From positions 26,301 through 90,300 of the forward strand of contig CAYFIW010000002.1 of the NCBI GenBank assembly GCA_964343265.1: 64,000 nt of DNA, in the 5' to 3' direction. The notes beneath the pieces are model-generated. The model worked only from the letters and a program-made list of their open reading frames with translations, was not told the DNA's origin and did no database searches. The stretch comes from CAYFIW01 sp964343265 (GTDB lineage Bacteria; Chloroflexota; Dehalococcoidia; Lucifugimonadales; UBA826). Made by a program: the position numbers and the translations under genes. The first letter of the stretch is position 1. Each line of letters starts with the position of its first letter. Positions 1-8,158 of the stretch are shown piece after piece.

Positions 1-365
1 TACATGGTGATGATGGGCTTGATGAAGTGACGACAGCTACCACTTCCACTGCATGGCTACTTGAGTCTGGAAAGGTGTCCGAATTTTCAATAAATCCAGA
101 AGACCTTGGTTTTTCACTTGGCGATCTTGATTTAATAAAAGCGGACGACCCCATTCAAAGTACAAATATTTTAGAGAATGTTTTGAAAGGGGATAAAGGG
201 CCAGCTAGAGACATAGTTTTACTTAATGCTGCTGCCGCCTTATATGCTGCTGGGGTTGTGCCTGACATAGAACATGGAATTAGATCTGCAGAATTTTCAA
301 TTGATAGTGGCAAAGCAATCGGCAAACTCAAAGAATTTGTAGGATTGAGTCAGGAATTGAAATGA
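1..365 (+). CDS. trpD: Anthranilate phosphoribosyltransferase, C-terminal part
   Basis: This is the 3' end of a gene whose start lies before the window; the frame is open from the first bases. The enzyme transfers phosphoribosyl from PRPP to anthranilate in tryptophan synthesis. Visible support is the HGDDGLDE stretch near the left edge, matching the conserved HGxDGLDE region of TrpD, and the closing part of the helical and Rossmann-like fold, including an LNAAAALYAAG segment. The TGA stop overlaps the ATG of trpC (ATGA), so the two are translationally coupled. Only about 120 residues are present, so the PRPP-binding glycine loop cannot be checked. Confidence 0.92.
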   Translation, partial: HGDDGLDEVTTATTSTAWLLESGKVSEFSINPEDLGFSLGDLDLIKADDPIQSTNILENVLKGDKGPARDIVLLNAAAALYAAGVVPDIEHGIRSAEFSIDSGKAIGKLKEFVGLSQELK

Positions 366-1159
366 TAAATTCAGACGCGCCTGACATTTTAAAGGAAATA
401 GTTAGGGCAAAAAAAATTAGAGTTGAAGCCCAAAAATCTGCTATATCTCTTCTAGAGCTTGAGAATTCTATAAGCACTTTGAGTACTCCATTGAATTTTG
501 CTGGTAGATTAATGGGATTTGGGACTAGAGTAATTGCCGAGGTAAAGAAAGCTTCTCCATCCAAAGGTCTATTTAGAGATGAATTGGATGTAAGTAAACT
601 CGCCAGAACATATGGTGAAAATGGAGCTGCAGCTATTTCTGTCCTGACGAATGAGGACCATTTTAAAGGTAGTATTGACGACTTAGAGGCAGTTCAAAAA
701 ATAGTAAGACCTATGGGAATTCCTGTCTTACGAAAGGAATTTGTTTTCGATCCATATCAGATTTATGAAGCTCGTGCGAATGGGGCTGATGCTATTTTGC
801 TGATAGTGTCTATGTTGAATGAAAAGACAATTTTGGACTTTATGTCTCTGGCGAAGTCTATGTGGTTACAATGCTTGGTAGAGGTTCATAATGAACAAGA
901 ATTAGAGACTGCCGTAAAGTGCAATGCTGAATTAATTGGGATAAATAATCGTGATCTAAGGACTTTTGAAACGACATTAGATGTCACACAGAGAATTGCG
1001 CCATTGGTGCCTGAAGGTGTGTTGACGGTTAGCGAAAGCGGGATATCAACTAAAGCTGATGTTGATCGTATTAAATCTTATGGTATCAACGCCATTTTGG
1101 TGGGAGAGTCTCTAGTGCGTTCGGATGATACAGTTGCTGCACTAAAGGAATTATTGTGA
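362..1159 (+). CDS. trpC: Indole-3-glycerol phosphate synthase
   Basis: Converts carboxyphenylamino-deoxyribulose phosphate to indole-3-glycerol phosphate. The 265-residue length is normal for a monofunctional TrpC barrel. Recognisable motifs are VIAEVKKASPSKG around residue 60 (catalytic Lys and Glu region), LRKEFVFDPYQI, INNRDL and VSESGI near the phosphate site. It overlaps trpD at its start and trpF at its end by 4 nt each, so trpD-trpC-trpF form one tightly coupled unit. TrpB and TrpA are not in the window. Confidence 0.97.
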   Translation: MINSDAPDILKEIVRAKKIRVEAQKSAISLLELENSISTLSTPLNFAGRLMGFGTRVIAEVKKASPSKGLFRDELDVSKLARTYGENGAAAISVLTNEDHFKGSIDDLEAVQKIVRPMGIPVLRKEFVFDPYQIYEARANGADAILLIVSMLNEKTILDFMSLAKSMWLQCLVEVHNEQELETAVKCNAELIGINNRDLRTFETTLDVTQRIAPLVPEGVLTVSESGISTKADVDRIKSYGINAILVGESLVRSDDTVAALKELL

Positions 1160-1809
1160 CTAAGTTCAAAATCTGCGGTCTCAGGGATTTTGATAGTGCT
1201 GTGCATTCTAGGAAGTGTGGGGCTTCCCTGTTGGGATTTGTGTTTGTTGACAATGTTAGAAGGCAAATATCCTTGGAATTAGCTGTGGAAATTATTACAA
1301 AATATCGTGAAATAACAGGAAAAGGTGGTCCTGGGCTAGTTGGATTGTTTGCAAATCAAACTACTGATTTGGTAAACCGAGTCGCAGAAGTTTGTGGCCT
1401 AGATATGGTCCAACTGTGTGGGAGTGAAAACTCTGACTACTGCAAAGATATTGAAATACCGATTGTAAGACAGGTAAAAATTTCAATAGAGCAGCCAAGA
1501 GATGTGATAATTGATCAACTCAAACGGGATGTAGAAGAAGTAACGAGATACGGGGCAATACCTTTGCTTGACCGTATGGTAGAGGGTAGTCTAGGGGGCA
1601 CTGGAAAAACTTTTGATTGGTCTATAACATCTCATTTAGATGATGGTTGCAAATTTATACTCGCAGGGGGTCTTACTCCAACAAATGTTGAAGAAGCCAT
1701 TAATATGTCTTCTCCTTGGCTTGTTGACGTTTCATCCGGTGTAGAGAGTTCCGGTATTAAAGACAAAGATAAAATAACGGCATTTGCCAAGTCAGTTAGA
1801 GGAAATTAA
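1156..1809 (+). CDS. trpF: Phosphoribosylanthranilate isomerase
   Basis: Catalyses the Amadori rearrangement before TrpC in tryptophan synthesis. It starts with GTG inside the end of trpC (GTGA overlap). The N-terminal KICGL motif carries the general-base cysteine (Cys7). The LLDRMVEGSLGGTGKTFDW region carries the acidic residue and phosphate-binding glycines, and LAGGLTP and DVSSGVE close the barrel. The 217-residue length is typical. It is the last gene of the trp cluster; a 67-nt gap separates it from the next gene. Confidence 0.96.
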   Translation: MTKFKICGLRDFDSAVHSRKCGASLLGFVFVDNVRRQISLELAVEIITKYREITGKGGPGLVGLFANQTTDLVNRVAEVCGLDMVQLCGSENSDYCKDIEIPIVRQVKISIEQPRDVIIDQLKRDVEEVTRYGAIPLLDRMVEGSLGGTGKTFDWSITSHLDDGCKFILAGGLTPTNVEEAINMSSPWLVDVSSGVESSGIKDKDKITAFAKSVRGN

Positions 1810-1876
1810 TTCCTACTAAACAGTATTGGCACGTATGTAAGCTAAATTGCCCGAGGTTAGGGTATAGGAGAAATTT

Positions 1877-2269
1877 ATGTCATATTCTTTCAATCATGTC
1901 CATTTAAAGTCATCGGATCCGGGGAGTACAGCGCAGTGGTACGTTGAAGCATTCGGATTTGAGATATTGGATGACCAAAATCCTAGGCCACAGGGAGATA
2001 GATTTATTAGATGTAGGACAAAGGACGGAATTGCGATCAATATTTCAAGCGCTCGTACAAACGAAGATATGGGTGAAGGAGATTCAGATGCACATTGGGG
2101 ATTGGAGCATTTTGGGATAGAAGTGGATGACATTGATTCTGAATTGTCCAGATTAGAAAACTTGGGAGCCAAGACTTTAGAAGGACCTATTCGTAGTGAT
2201 AATGGTTTAGCGATAGCCTTTATAGAAGCCCCTGATAATGTTCGTATAGAGGTTATGCAGCTTCCTTAA
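1877..2269 (+). CDS. VOC (glyoxalase/dioxygenase) superfamily protein
   Basis: A 130-residue single-domain protein of the vicinal-oxygen-chelate fold with two beta-alpha-beta-beta-beta halves. His in the N-terminal FNHVHLK strand, His in GLEHFGIEVDD and Glu in the final RIEVMQLP strand are the likely metal ligands of the glyoxalase pattern. A TAGGAG ribosome binding site sits 8 nt before the ATG. The substrate cannot be told from sequence: lactoylglutathione lyase, methylmalonyl-CoA epimerase-like and resistance-type members share these features. It follows trpF in the same direction but shows no functional link to it. Confidence 0.8.
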   Translation: MSYSFNHVHLKSSDPGSTAQWYVEAFGFEILDDQNPRPQGDRFIRCRTKDGIAINISSARTNEDMGEGDSDAHWGLEHFGIEVDDIDSELSRLENLGAKTLEGPIRSDNGLAIAFIEAPDNVRIEVMQLP

Positions 2270-2306
2270 TTGTTTAGTTAATTCTCCAGATAAAAGAGAG
2301 TGATTG

Positions 2307-2654
2307 ATGAATCCGGAAGACTGTGTGTTTTGCAAGATATCGAAACGGGAGATACCTGGAGAGTTTCTGTACCGTGACGAGACATGTTTTGCTATAAGAG
2401 ATATAAATCCAGTCTCTGAGATTCATTTTTTATTGATTCCCGTCTCACATACCTTGTATTTATCTGACATACTTGAATCCGATTTTGACATTTTTTCTCA
2501 CATGTATCTTGTGGCAAGAAATCTTGCTACATCAGAAGGAATCTCTGATTCAGGTTATAGGATCGTATTAAATCAGAAAAATGATGCAGGTCAGGAAGTT
2601 CCGCACTTGCATTTGCATGTTCTTGGAGGTAATAAATTAGGATCAATGGTTTAA
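2307..2654 (+). CDS. HIT family nucleotide-binding hydrolase
   Basis: A small Hint-type histidine-triad protein of 115 residues. The N-terminal CVFCKISKREIPGE block and the C-terminal HLHLHVLGG triad are diagnostic; the middle His of the triad is the nucleophile for nucleoside phosphoramidates or similar nucleotidyl compounds. A TTG directly precedes the ATG in frame; the ATG at 2307 is preferred because an AGAGAG ribosome binding site lies 7 nt upstream. The next gene begins 3 nt after its stop, so the two are probably co-expressed. The physiological substrate is not predictable. Confidence 0.9.
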   Translation: MNPEDCVFCKISKREIPGEFLYRDETCFAIRDINPVSEIHFLLIPVSHTLYLSDILESDFDIFSHMYLVARNLATSEGISDSGYRIVLNQKNDAGQEVPHLHLHVLGGNKLGSMV

Positions 2655-2657
2655 GGA

Positions 2658-3230
2658 ATGGCTAATTTGCTTGATCGGATAGAAGACAAGGTAAGTTTAT
2701 TACCTGAAGGTTTGCGAAATCATATTCAAAGGACTCGAATTAAAGTCAAAGAGTTATCCAATATTCATGGGATTGATGAAATAAAATGTGAACTTGGGGT
2801 ACTTTCTCATGATCTAGCTAGGCATTTTAATAAAGAACAGCTTGAAGATGAGTCAAAGAGACTACAAATCGAAACCAGTGAAATAGAGAAAAAGGAGCCT
2901 CTTCTCTTACATGGTCCTATAGCAGCAGCGTGGCTCAAAGATTACTATGGTTGTACAGACGAAGATGTTATAGCGGCCGTTCATCACCATACTACGGGTC
3001 GCCCTTATATGTCGGATATTGAAAAAGTGGTGTTCATTTCTGACAAGATTGAACCTGGAAAAGTGTCGAAGAATCCAAAATTAAAACCTGTTGCTGATAC
3101 AGCGTTATTAAATTTAGATGAAGCAATTTCACAATATCTGTCTTTGAGGATAATAAATATTTTAGAAAGTGGTGGATTGGTACATCCAACGGCTCTTGAT
3201 ACATGGAACTGGATAAATCTGAGCAGATAA
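2658..3230 (+). CDS. YqeK-like HD-domain hydrolase
   Basis: A 190-residue HD phosphohydrolase. Metal-binding residues in order: His22 in the first helix, the His51-Asp52 pair in LSHDLAR, a distal His in LLLHGPIAA, the HHHTTG block, and Asp in VFISDKIEPG. This pattern matches YqeK-type enzymes that hydrolyse Ap4A symmetrically and usually sit beside nadD or rsfS; neither is here. It follows the HIT gene by 3 nt. Both families act on nucleotides with unusual phosphate linkages, which makes a shared dinucleotide-cleanup role reasonable but unproven. Confidence 0.75.
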   Translation: MANLLDRIEDKVSLLPEGLRNHIQRTRIKVKELSNIHGIDEIKCELGVLSHDLARHFNKEQLEDESKRLQIETSEIEKKEPLLLHGPIAAAWLKDYYGCTDEDVIAAVHHHTTGRPYMSDIEKVVFISDKIEPGKVSKNPKLKPVADTALLNLDEAISQYLSLRIINILESGGLVHPTALDTWNWINLSR

Positions 3231-3239
3231 ATCTCAAAT

Positions 3240-3746
3240 TTATGGAGTGTTTTTCTTGATTGTAATTATTCGTGAGTCTACCTCTCCGTCTCTTACTGTC
3301 AATTCAGCTATAGTGCAGTCCACCATAAATGAACTGTAGCCTTGACCAGGATTCACGAAAAGAACTTTTCCAATGTGCTTATTCATAGGCACATGTGTAT
3401 GTCCAAATAGAATTACGTCGGGGACTTCATCAAAATCTTTGAAAAGTTCTTCCGGAGGAAACTCTGGGCCACCCCATGCTGGGTGTATAGCACCTATTTT
3501 GACCCCTTCAACTTCAAATACTTTTATGTAAGGTAGTGTCGCTCTTAATTCGGTAGGGTCCGAATTTCCATGGACGATATAGCCTTTTTGTGCTTCTTTC
3601 AAAAAACCGTCTACGACTGGTTGCCTGACTATATCACCGCAATGAACAGCAATGTCAGCCTCGGACACTTTTTTTCTAATGTCTTCGCTCACTTCATCCC
3701 ATGAATGACAATGAGTATCGGAAATTACAATTATGGTAGTGGTCAT
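3240..3746 (-). CDS. YfcE/MJ0936-type metallophosphoesterase
   Basis: A compact (168-residue) calcineurin-like phosphodiesterase. All dimetal motifs are present: SDTH at residues 9-12, HCGDIV, HGNSD, an AIHPAW segment at the conserved His, and GHTHVP. The length fits the YfcE group, which hydrolyses phosphodiesters. The natural substrate is unknown. It lies convergent with the HD-domain gene with only 9 nt between the stops and no obvious terminator hairpin. It is the last gene of a minus-strand run that includes coaBC and coaX. Confidence 0.88.
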   Translation of the reverse strand: MTTTIIVISDTHCHSWDEVSEDIRKKVSEADIAVHCGDIVRQPVVDGFLKEAQKGYIVHGNSDPTELRATLPYIKVFEVEGVKIGAIHPAWGGPEFPPEELFKDFDEVPDVILFGHTHVPMNKHIGKVLFVNPGQGYSSFMVDCTIAELTVRDGEVDSRIITIKKNTP

Positions 3747-3789
3747 ATTGATTTTCGGCTTGTATTTCTGAGGTTACCTAAATCGATTT

Positions 3790-4992
3790 CTAATTGTGGA
3801 ATCCAGTCTTTATTCTGTCCAATATTGCATTACCTACTTCATATTTTGACATTAACGGTAATTTCTCAAGAGTTCCGTTTGCATGGATAATTGTTACTTT
3901 ATTTGTGTCTGTCCCAAATCCACTGTTCGCTTCATTTATATTGTTGGCAACTATAAAGTCCAGATTTTTTTGAGTTATCTTATAAGTTGCATTTTCTACA
4001 AGATCTTCGCTTTCTGCAGCAAAGCCTACTTTTATAAGCTTGTCTTTTTTTATGCTTGCGATTATGTCTGGGTTTCTGGTCAGTTCAACGACCCATTTAT
4101 CAGAATTGCCCTTTTTTACTTTGACATTTGAGGGGTTTTCAGGTCTCCAATCCGCCACTGCAGCCGCCATAATTACGGCATCGGCCTCTAGTGTTTCTAA
4201 TTGTAATTGTTGTTGCATTTCTATAGCACTACGAATTTTTATCGTATGAACGCCAACTAAATTGGCGAGGTTGGTTTCAGCTGATATTAATGTTACGGAA
4301 GCTCCTCTGTCTCTTGCTGCTTCCGCTATCGCGTATCCCATTTTACCGGAGGATTTGTTTTTGATAGAACGGACAGAGTCTATGTCTTCTTGTGTTCCCC
4401 CTGCACTTACAACCATGTGCTTGCCTTCGAGATCTCCATTCTTACCTAATGTCATGGCTAATACACCAAGTAATTCCTCGGTTTCAAGTAACCTGCCTGT
4501 TCCCACGATACCTGACGCTAACCTTCCTTCAGCAGGGCCGGCTATAAATAATCCTCGGGACATCAGGGTTGCAACATTATGTTGTGTAGCTTGATTGTTA
4601 AACATATTCCCGTCCATTGCAGGCGCAATTATGACAGGTGCTTTGGTGGCTAGTATTGTCGCACCTAAAGCATCATCAGATATACCACTTGCTATTTTTG
4701 CTATGGTGTTTGCGGTAGCAGGTGACACAATAACTACATCTGCTTGTTCTGCTAACGCTACATGGTTGATAGCAAGATCAGAGTCCAAGCTATATAGGTT
4801 TGTTATAACCCGTTGGTGAGTGATGCTCTTGAATGCCAAAGGCGACACGAATCTCTGAGCCGATTCCGTAAGAATAACATCCACAATGGCACCAGATTGC
4901 GTCAGTTTACTTGCTAAATCTAGTGATTTGTAACAGGCAATGCTGCCAGTTACACCTAGGACAATTTGCTTATTTTGAAATGAAGATGACAT
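3790..4992 (-). CDS. coaBC: Bifunctional phosphopantothenoylcysteine decarboxylase / phosphopantothenate-cysteine ligase
   Basis: Two coenzyme A steps in one 400-residue protein. Residues 1-180 form the FMN-binding decarboxylase domain (GVTGSIACYK at the start, His77 in INHVAL). Residues about 188-400 form the ligase domain with VSAGGTQEDIDSVR, SSGKMG, a VKVKK lysine segment and RNPDII. It directly follows coaX (1-codon spacing), so two CoA enzymes share an operon. Oddities: the PAMN motif reads PAMD (Asp127), and the position of the catalytic Cys in the usual ACG motif is Ser160 (ASG). This may alter the decarboxylase chemistry or reflect a lineage variant. Confidence 0.94.
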   Translation of the reverse strand: MSSSFQNKQIVLGVTGSIACYKSLDLASKLTQSGAIVDVILTESAQRFVSPLAFKSITHQRVITNLYSLDSDLAINHVALAEQADVVIVSPATANTIAKIASGISDDALGATILATKAPVIIAPAMDGNMFNNQATQHNVATLMSRGLFIAGPAEGRLASGIVGTGRLLETEELLGVLAMTLGKNGDLEGKHMVVSAGGTQEDIDSVRSIKNKSSGKMGYAIAEAARDRGASVTLISAETNLANLVGVHTIKIRSAIEMQQQLQLETLEADAVIMAAAVADWRPENPSNVKVKKGNSDKWVVELTRNPDIIASIKKDKLIKVGFAAESEDLVENATYKITQKNLDFIVANNINEANSGFGTDTNKVTIIHANGTLEKLPLMSKYEVGNAILDRIKTGFHN

Positions 4993-5757
4993 TTATGAAC
5001 TGGGATCCTTATTGAGCTCGTGTACTATTTGTAGCCCTTTTAGAGTTAGGTCCGGATCTATTATGTCAAAAAGGGATACTTCTTTTTCCACAACTTGAGC
5101 CAATCCTCCAGTGGCGATAACCTTTGATTCTTTTCCAAGTTCAAGTTTGAACCTTCGGATCATACCTTTTACTAATTCTGAGTATCCGAGCACTAAGCCA
5201 GATTGAATCGAGTGCTGTGTGTTTTTACCTATAGCCCTATCTGGAGCTAATAATTCAACTCTTCTCAATTGTGACGTTGCTCTGAAAAGAGCGTCTGCAG
5301 ACACGCCCATCCCTGGGGCAATAGCTCCTCCAAGATATTCACTAGATGCTGTTATAGCATCAAAAACAGTCGCTGTTCCCAAGTCCACTATTATTGCGGG
5401 TCCTCCATACAAATGTACAACAGCCGCTGCATCCACGATACGGTCTGTTCCAACGTCTCTTGGACTGTCATACATTACCTTGATTCCAGTTTTGGAGCCG
5501 GCCCCTATTGTCAAAGGATTTACTTTGAAGTATCTACGACATAAAACTTCAAATGTCGGTGTTAAAGGAGGTACTACACTACAAATCGAGACTTCATTAA
5601 TTATTTTATTTGATCCGAGCATGTTGCTGATTTGAAGGCCATATTCATCTGAAGTCCTGCTAGAATCTGTTGAAACTCGCCAAGTGTTTTGAAGTTTTTG
5701 GGCGTCGAATAAGCCGATTGTTATGTTAGTGTTACCTATATCTATTGCTAGCAGCAT
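4993..5757 (-). CDS. coaX: Type III pantothenate kinase
   Basis: Phosphorylates pantothenate, the first CoA step. The 254-residue length is typical. Motifs are the N-terminal phosphate loop DIGNTNITIGLF, SPRDVGTDRIVDA, DLGTATVFDAI with GGAIAPGMG, and IATGGLA near the C-terminus, all of the ASKHA-fold type III enzyme. Its stop codon abuts the coaBC start codon, which supports translational coupling. The upstream neighbour is the NYN-LOTUS gene 20 nt away, on the same strand. Confidence 0.95.
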   Translation of the reverse strand: MLLAIDIGNTNITIGLFDAQKLQNTWRVSTDSSRTSDEYGLQISNMLGSNKIINEVSICSVVPPLTPTFEVLCRRYFKVNPLTIGAGSKTGIKVMYDSPRDVGTDRIVDAAAVVHLYGGPAIIVDLGTATVFDAITASSEYLGGAIAPGMGVSADALFRATSQLRRVELLAPDRAIGKNTQHSIQSGLVLGYSELVKGMIRRFKLELGKESKVIATGGLAQVVEKEVSLFDIIDPDLTLKGLQIVHELNKDPSS

Positions 5758-5777
5758 ATTGGATATTTTTTACGGAA

Positions 5778-7019
5778 TCACTTATTTTTGATCACGTAGT
5801 TTTTATCACGGGTCCAGTTTGACTTTAATAACTTGCTTGCGCCAAGTAATTTGTCTATGGTCGGATATATAGAGTCTCGTAGCCTTTTAAATCCTAGTAT
5901 CTTCGCAGCTTCGCGGGCAGCTGATTGACCGTAAATAGTTTCTTTATCTCTATTCTCCCATGCGTTATTTACCAGTACTTCCCAATCGTCAGGTATTGTG
6001 GATACTACGTCTGACTCTTCCGAGACGTCTGAAGAATGATCATTTTCGTAGAGGGGTTTCTCGAGTTCTACCGATTTTTGGTTGATTATTCTAGGGCTAA
6101 CTCTGGGAGGTATAGGAATTATGGACTTACTATCACCTTCTAACTTATTATTAGGGTCCATAGATTTGAGTGACACCGTAAAATCGGTTCCTTCATGGAG
6201 AGTTACATTTATTTCATCTCTTGAGAATAAAAATTCTCTAAAGGATCTATGACCCAGATCTCTGTAATTAAAGCTTGGATCGATTCTGGTCATCGTTTGA
6301 GCCAGTCTTGTTCCTAGTGCATTACCCGCATCGTCCATGGTAGTTTCAACGGCTCTTGCCAATAATTTTGGTACGGAATCGGAATGAATGGTTCCTGAAT
6401 CTGATGGGGCTCTTTTATTTCTATAAGAAGGTCTCTTAGGTCCATTAGTTCTATGGCTTTGAGTCCTACCTACATCTAATCCCAAAAATATGTAACGATC
6501 GCAGGATTTCACCATTGTCGTTGAAGTCACATCCCGCCTTCCAGCCCCTATGACTGATTTGCCTGATCCACGCAGGTGATTAACCAGCGGTACGAAGTCG
6601 CTATCAGAAGAGACTATCACGAAGGTGTCTACTTGTGCGCTATGAAGTAGTTCGACTGCGTCAATGGTCAGCTTGATATCGCAAGAATTTTTCCCGGATC
6701 TGTTTCCTCTGTAATTATGAACAGCTTCCACCCCTAGTTCAATTAGTACTTCTTGCCCTCTTCTCTGTGTTGACCAATCTGCATAGGCCCTTTTAACAAT
6801 GATTCTGCCCATCCCTGATAATTCTTCAACAAGGTTTTGCATGGAATCTATTCCGACGTTTTCGTAGTCTATTAATAAAGCTATATTTGAATCTGTCAAA
6901 AGTTGGTGATCTCCGGAATACCTCTGATCTAGAGGTTTTTCACTTAGGTTGGTTGCACGTATTTTAACGCCTGTTACTTTTACAGGGTCAGGTCTGGAGT
7001 TAATTACCTTAGAACACAA
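5778..7019 (-). CDS. NYN-domain (LabA/DUF88-type) putative RNase with LOTUS/OST-HTH domain
   Basis: A 413-residue protein. Residues about 44-182 form a NYN/PIN-like nuclease domain with the acidic set Asp51 (LLIDYEN), Asp114 and Asp120 (SCDIKLTIDA), and Asp139/Asp141 (SSDSDF). Residues about 213-284 look like a LOTUS/OST-HTH RNA-binding domain (VPKLLARAVE to FLFSRDEINV). A C-terminal block from 345 resembles a second winged-helix unit. A low-complexity linker lies between. The domain pair suggests metal-dependent RNA cleavage with its own RNA-binding module. The listed start is a TTG with no clear ribosome binding site, so the true N-terminus may be up to about 30 codons further in. Confidence 0.8.
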   Translation of the reverse strand: MCSKVINSRPDPVKVTGVKIRATNLSEKPLDQRYSGDHQLLTDSNIALLIDYENVGIDSMQNLVEELSGMGRIIVKRAYADWSTQRRGQEVLIELGVEAVHNYRGNRSGKNSCDIKLTIDAVELLHSAQVDTFVIVSSDSDFVPLVNHLRGSGKSVIGAGRRDVTSTTMVKSCDRYIFLGLDVGRTQSHRTNGPKRPSYRNKRAPSDSGTIHSDSVPKLLARAVETTMDDAGNALGTRLAQTMTRIDPSFNYRDLGHRSFREFLFSRDEINVTLHEGTDFTVSLKSMDPNNKLEGDSKSIIPIPPRVSPRIINQKSVELEKPLYENDHSSDVSEESDVVSTIPDDWEVLVNNAWENRDKETIYGQSAAREAAKILGFKRLRDSIYPTIDKLLGASKLLKSNWTRDKNYVIKNK

Positions 7020-7145
7020 TTATATCATTAGCTCGATTGCCTATATTAGAGTTAATGCATTTAATAAGGGTATTCAATAAAAACACATTAGATATATTTC
7101 CCAACTACCATTGATTGGCTAACTGTTTGGGTAATCTGATTTTGT

Positions 7146-7175
7146 TTGAATACTAATACTCCTGAATGTTATAAT
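7146..7175 (+). promoter_or_regulatory. Sigma-70-type promoter for the MoeB/ThiF-like gene
   Basis: TTGAAT and a perfect TATAAT are separated by 18 nt. They lie in the 244-nt divergent gap between the NYN-LOTUS gene and the MoeB-like gene, about 110 nt before the latter's start. Apart from this promoter I see nothing else convincing in that gap. Confidence 0.6.
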
Positions 7176-7284
7176 TTGCCTTCAAATCTAAAGTTCTTTA
7201 AACGTTTTAATAAGCCGGAATATTAAAGTGTCTACGAATAGATTAATGTGAAGTTTTGAATAAATGTTATCGGAGGGAAGAAAT

Positions 7285-8115
7285 TTGGCTACTCAAGCTA
7301 AACCCAAGACTCTGACCCCATATCAGGTTAGTAGATATAGCAGACATATAATCATGCCTCAGGTTGGAAGTGTTGGACAGAGGAAATTATTAGATGCCAA
7401 AGTATTGATGGTAGGGGCGGGAGGTCTAGGGTCTCCTATTTCTATATACCTAACTCTTGCGGGGGTCGGTACGGTAGGATTGGTGGATTTTGATGATGTA
7501 GATGTTACAAATCTACAACGCCAAATATTACATTTCAATGATGATATAGGCCGTCCTAAAGTGGTGTCGGCTGTTGAGACGTTGAAAGCCTACAATCCAG
7601 ATACTGTTGTAAAGGTTCATGAAGAACCAATTTCCTCTGTTAATGCTATGGATATAATGGAAGACTATGACATTATTGTTAACGGTGCAGATAATTTTCC
7701 GACCCGTTATCTTGTCAATGATGCAGCTTATTTATCAGGTAAACCCTTAGTAGATGGCAGTATATTGCTATTTGATGGGCAGGCAACGACATATTTGCCC
7801 GGGCAAGGATGCTACAGGTGTCTATTTCCTTCTCCCCCTCCTCCCGGCGAAGTACCTAGTTGTGCAGAAGCTGGCGTTTTGGGTATGTTGCCAGGCATGG
7901 TTGGGACTATACAGGCTACTGAAGTCGTAAAATTAATATTGGGAGTCGGAGATTCCTTGTCCGGTAAACTACTACTAATTGACGCTCTTAGTATGGATTT
8001 TCGTACCGTCAAAATAAGACGTAATCCAGAGTGTCCTCTTTGTGGGGATAACCCGTCGGTAACTGAGCTGATAGATTATGTCGCTTTTTGTGGCGGGGCA
8101 CCTCTAACAGGTTAA
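7285..8115 (+). CDS. MoeB/ThiF family adenylyltransferase (E1-like)
   Basis: Activates the C-terminus of a small sulfur-carrier protein (MoaD or ThiS type) by adenylation. Motifs: GAGGLGSP nucleotide loop, LVDFDDVDVTNLQRQ, NGADNFPTRYLVND, and two zinc CxxC pairs (CYRC and CPLC). The SCAEAGVLGMLPG segment sits at the conserved crossover. There is no C-terminal rhodanese domain. An in-frame ATG exists at 7264, but a strong GGAGGG at 7273-7278 sits 6 nt before the TTG at 7285, so the TTG is preferred. modABC 13 kb away makes a molybdopterin role plausible; thiamine is the alternative. Confidence 0.88.
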   Translation: MATQAKPKTLTPYQVSRYSRHIIMPQVGSVGQRKLLDAKVLMVGAGGLGSPISIYLTLAGVGTVGLVDFDDVDVTNLQRQILHFNDDIGRPKVVSAVETLKAYNPDTVVKVHEEPISSVNAMDIMEDYDIIVNGADNFPTRYLVNDAAYLSGKPLVDGSILLFDGQATTYLPGQGCYRCLFPSPPPPGEVPSCAEAGVLGMLPGMVGTIQATEVVKLILGVGDSLSGKLLLIDALSMDFRTVKIRRNPECPLCGDNPSVTELIDYVAFCGGAPLTG

Positions 8116-8158
8116 ACACATCCAGTCTCCGGATATGATTTTGCTGAGGGGAATCTAG

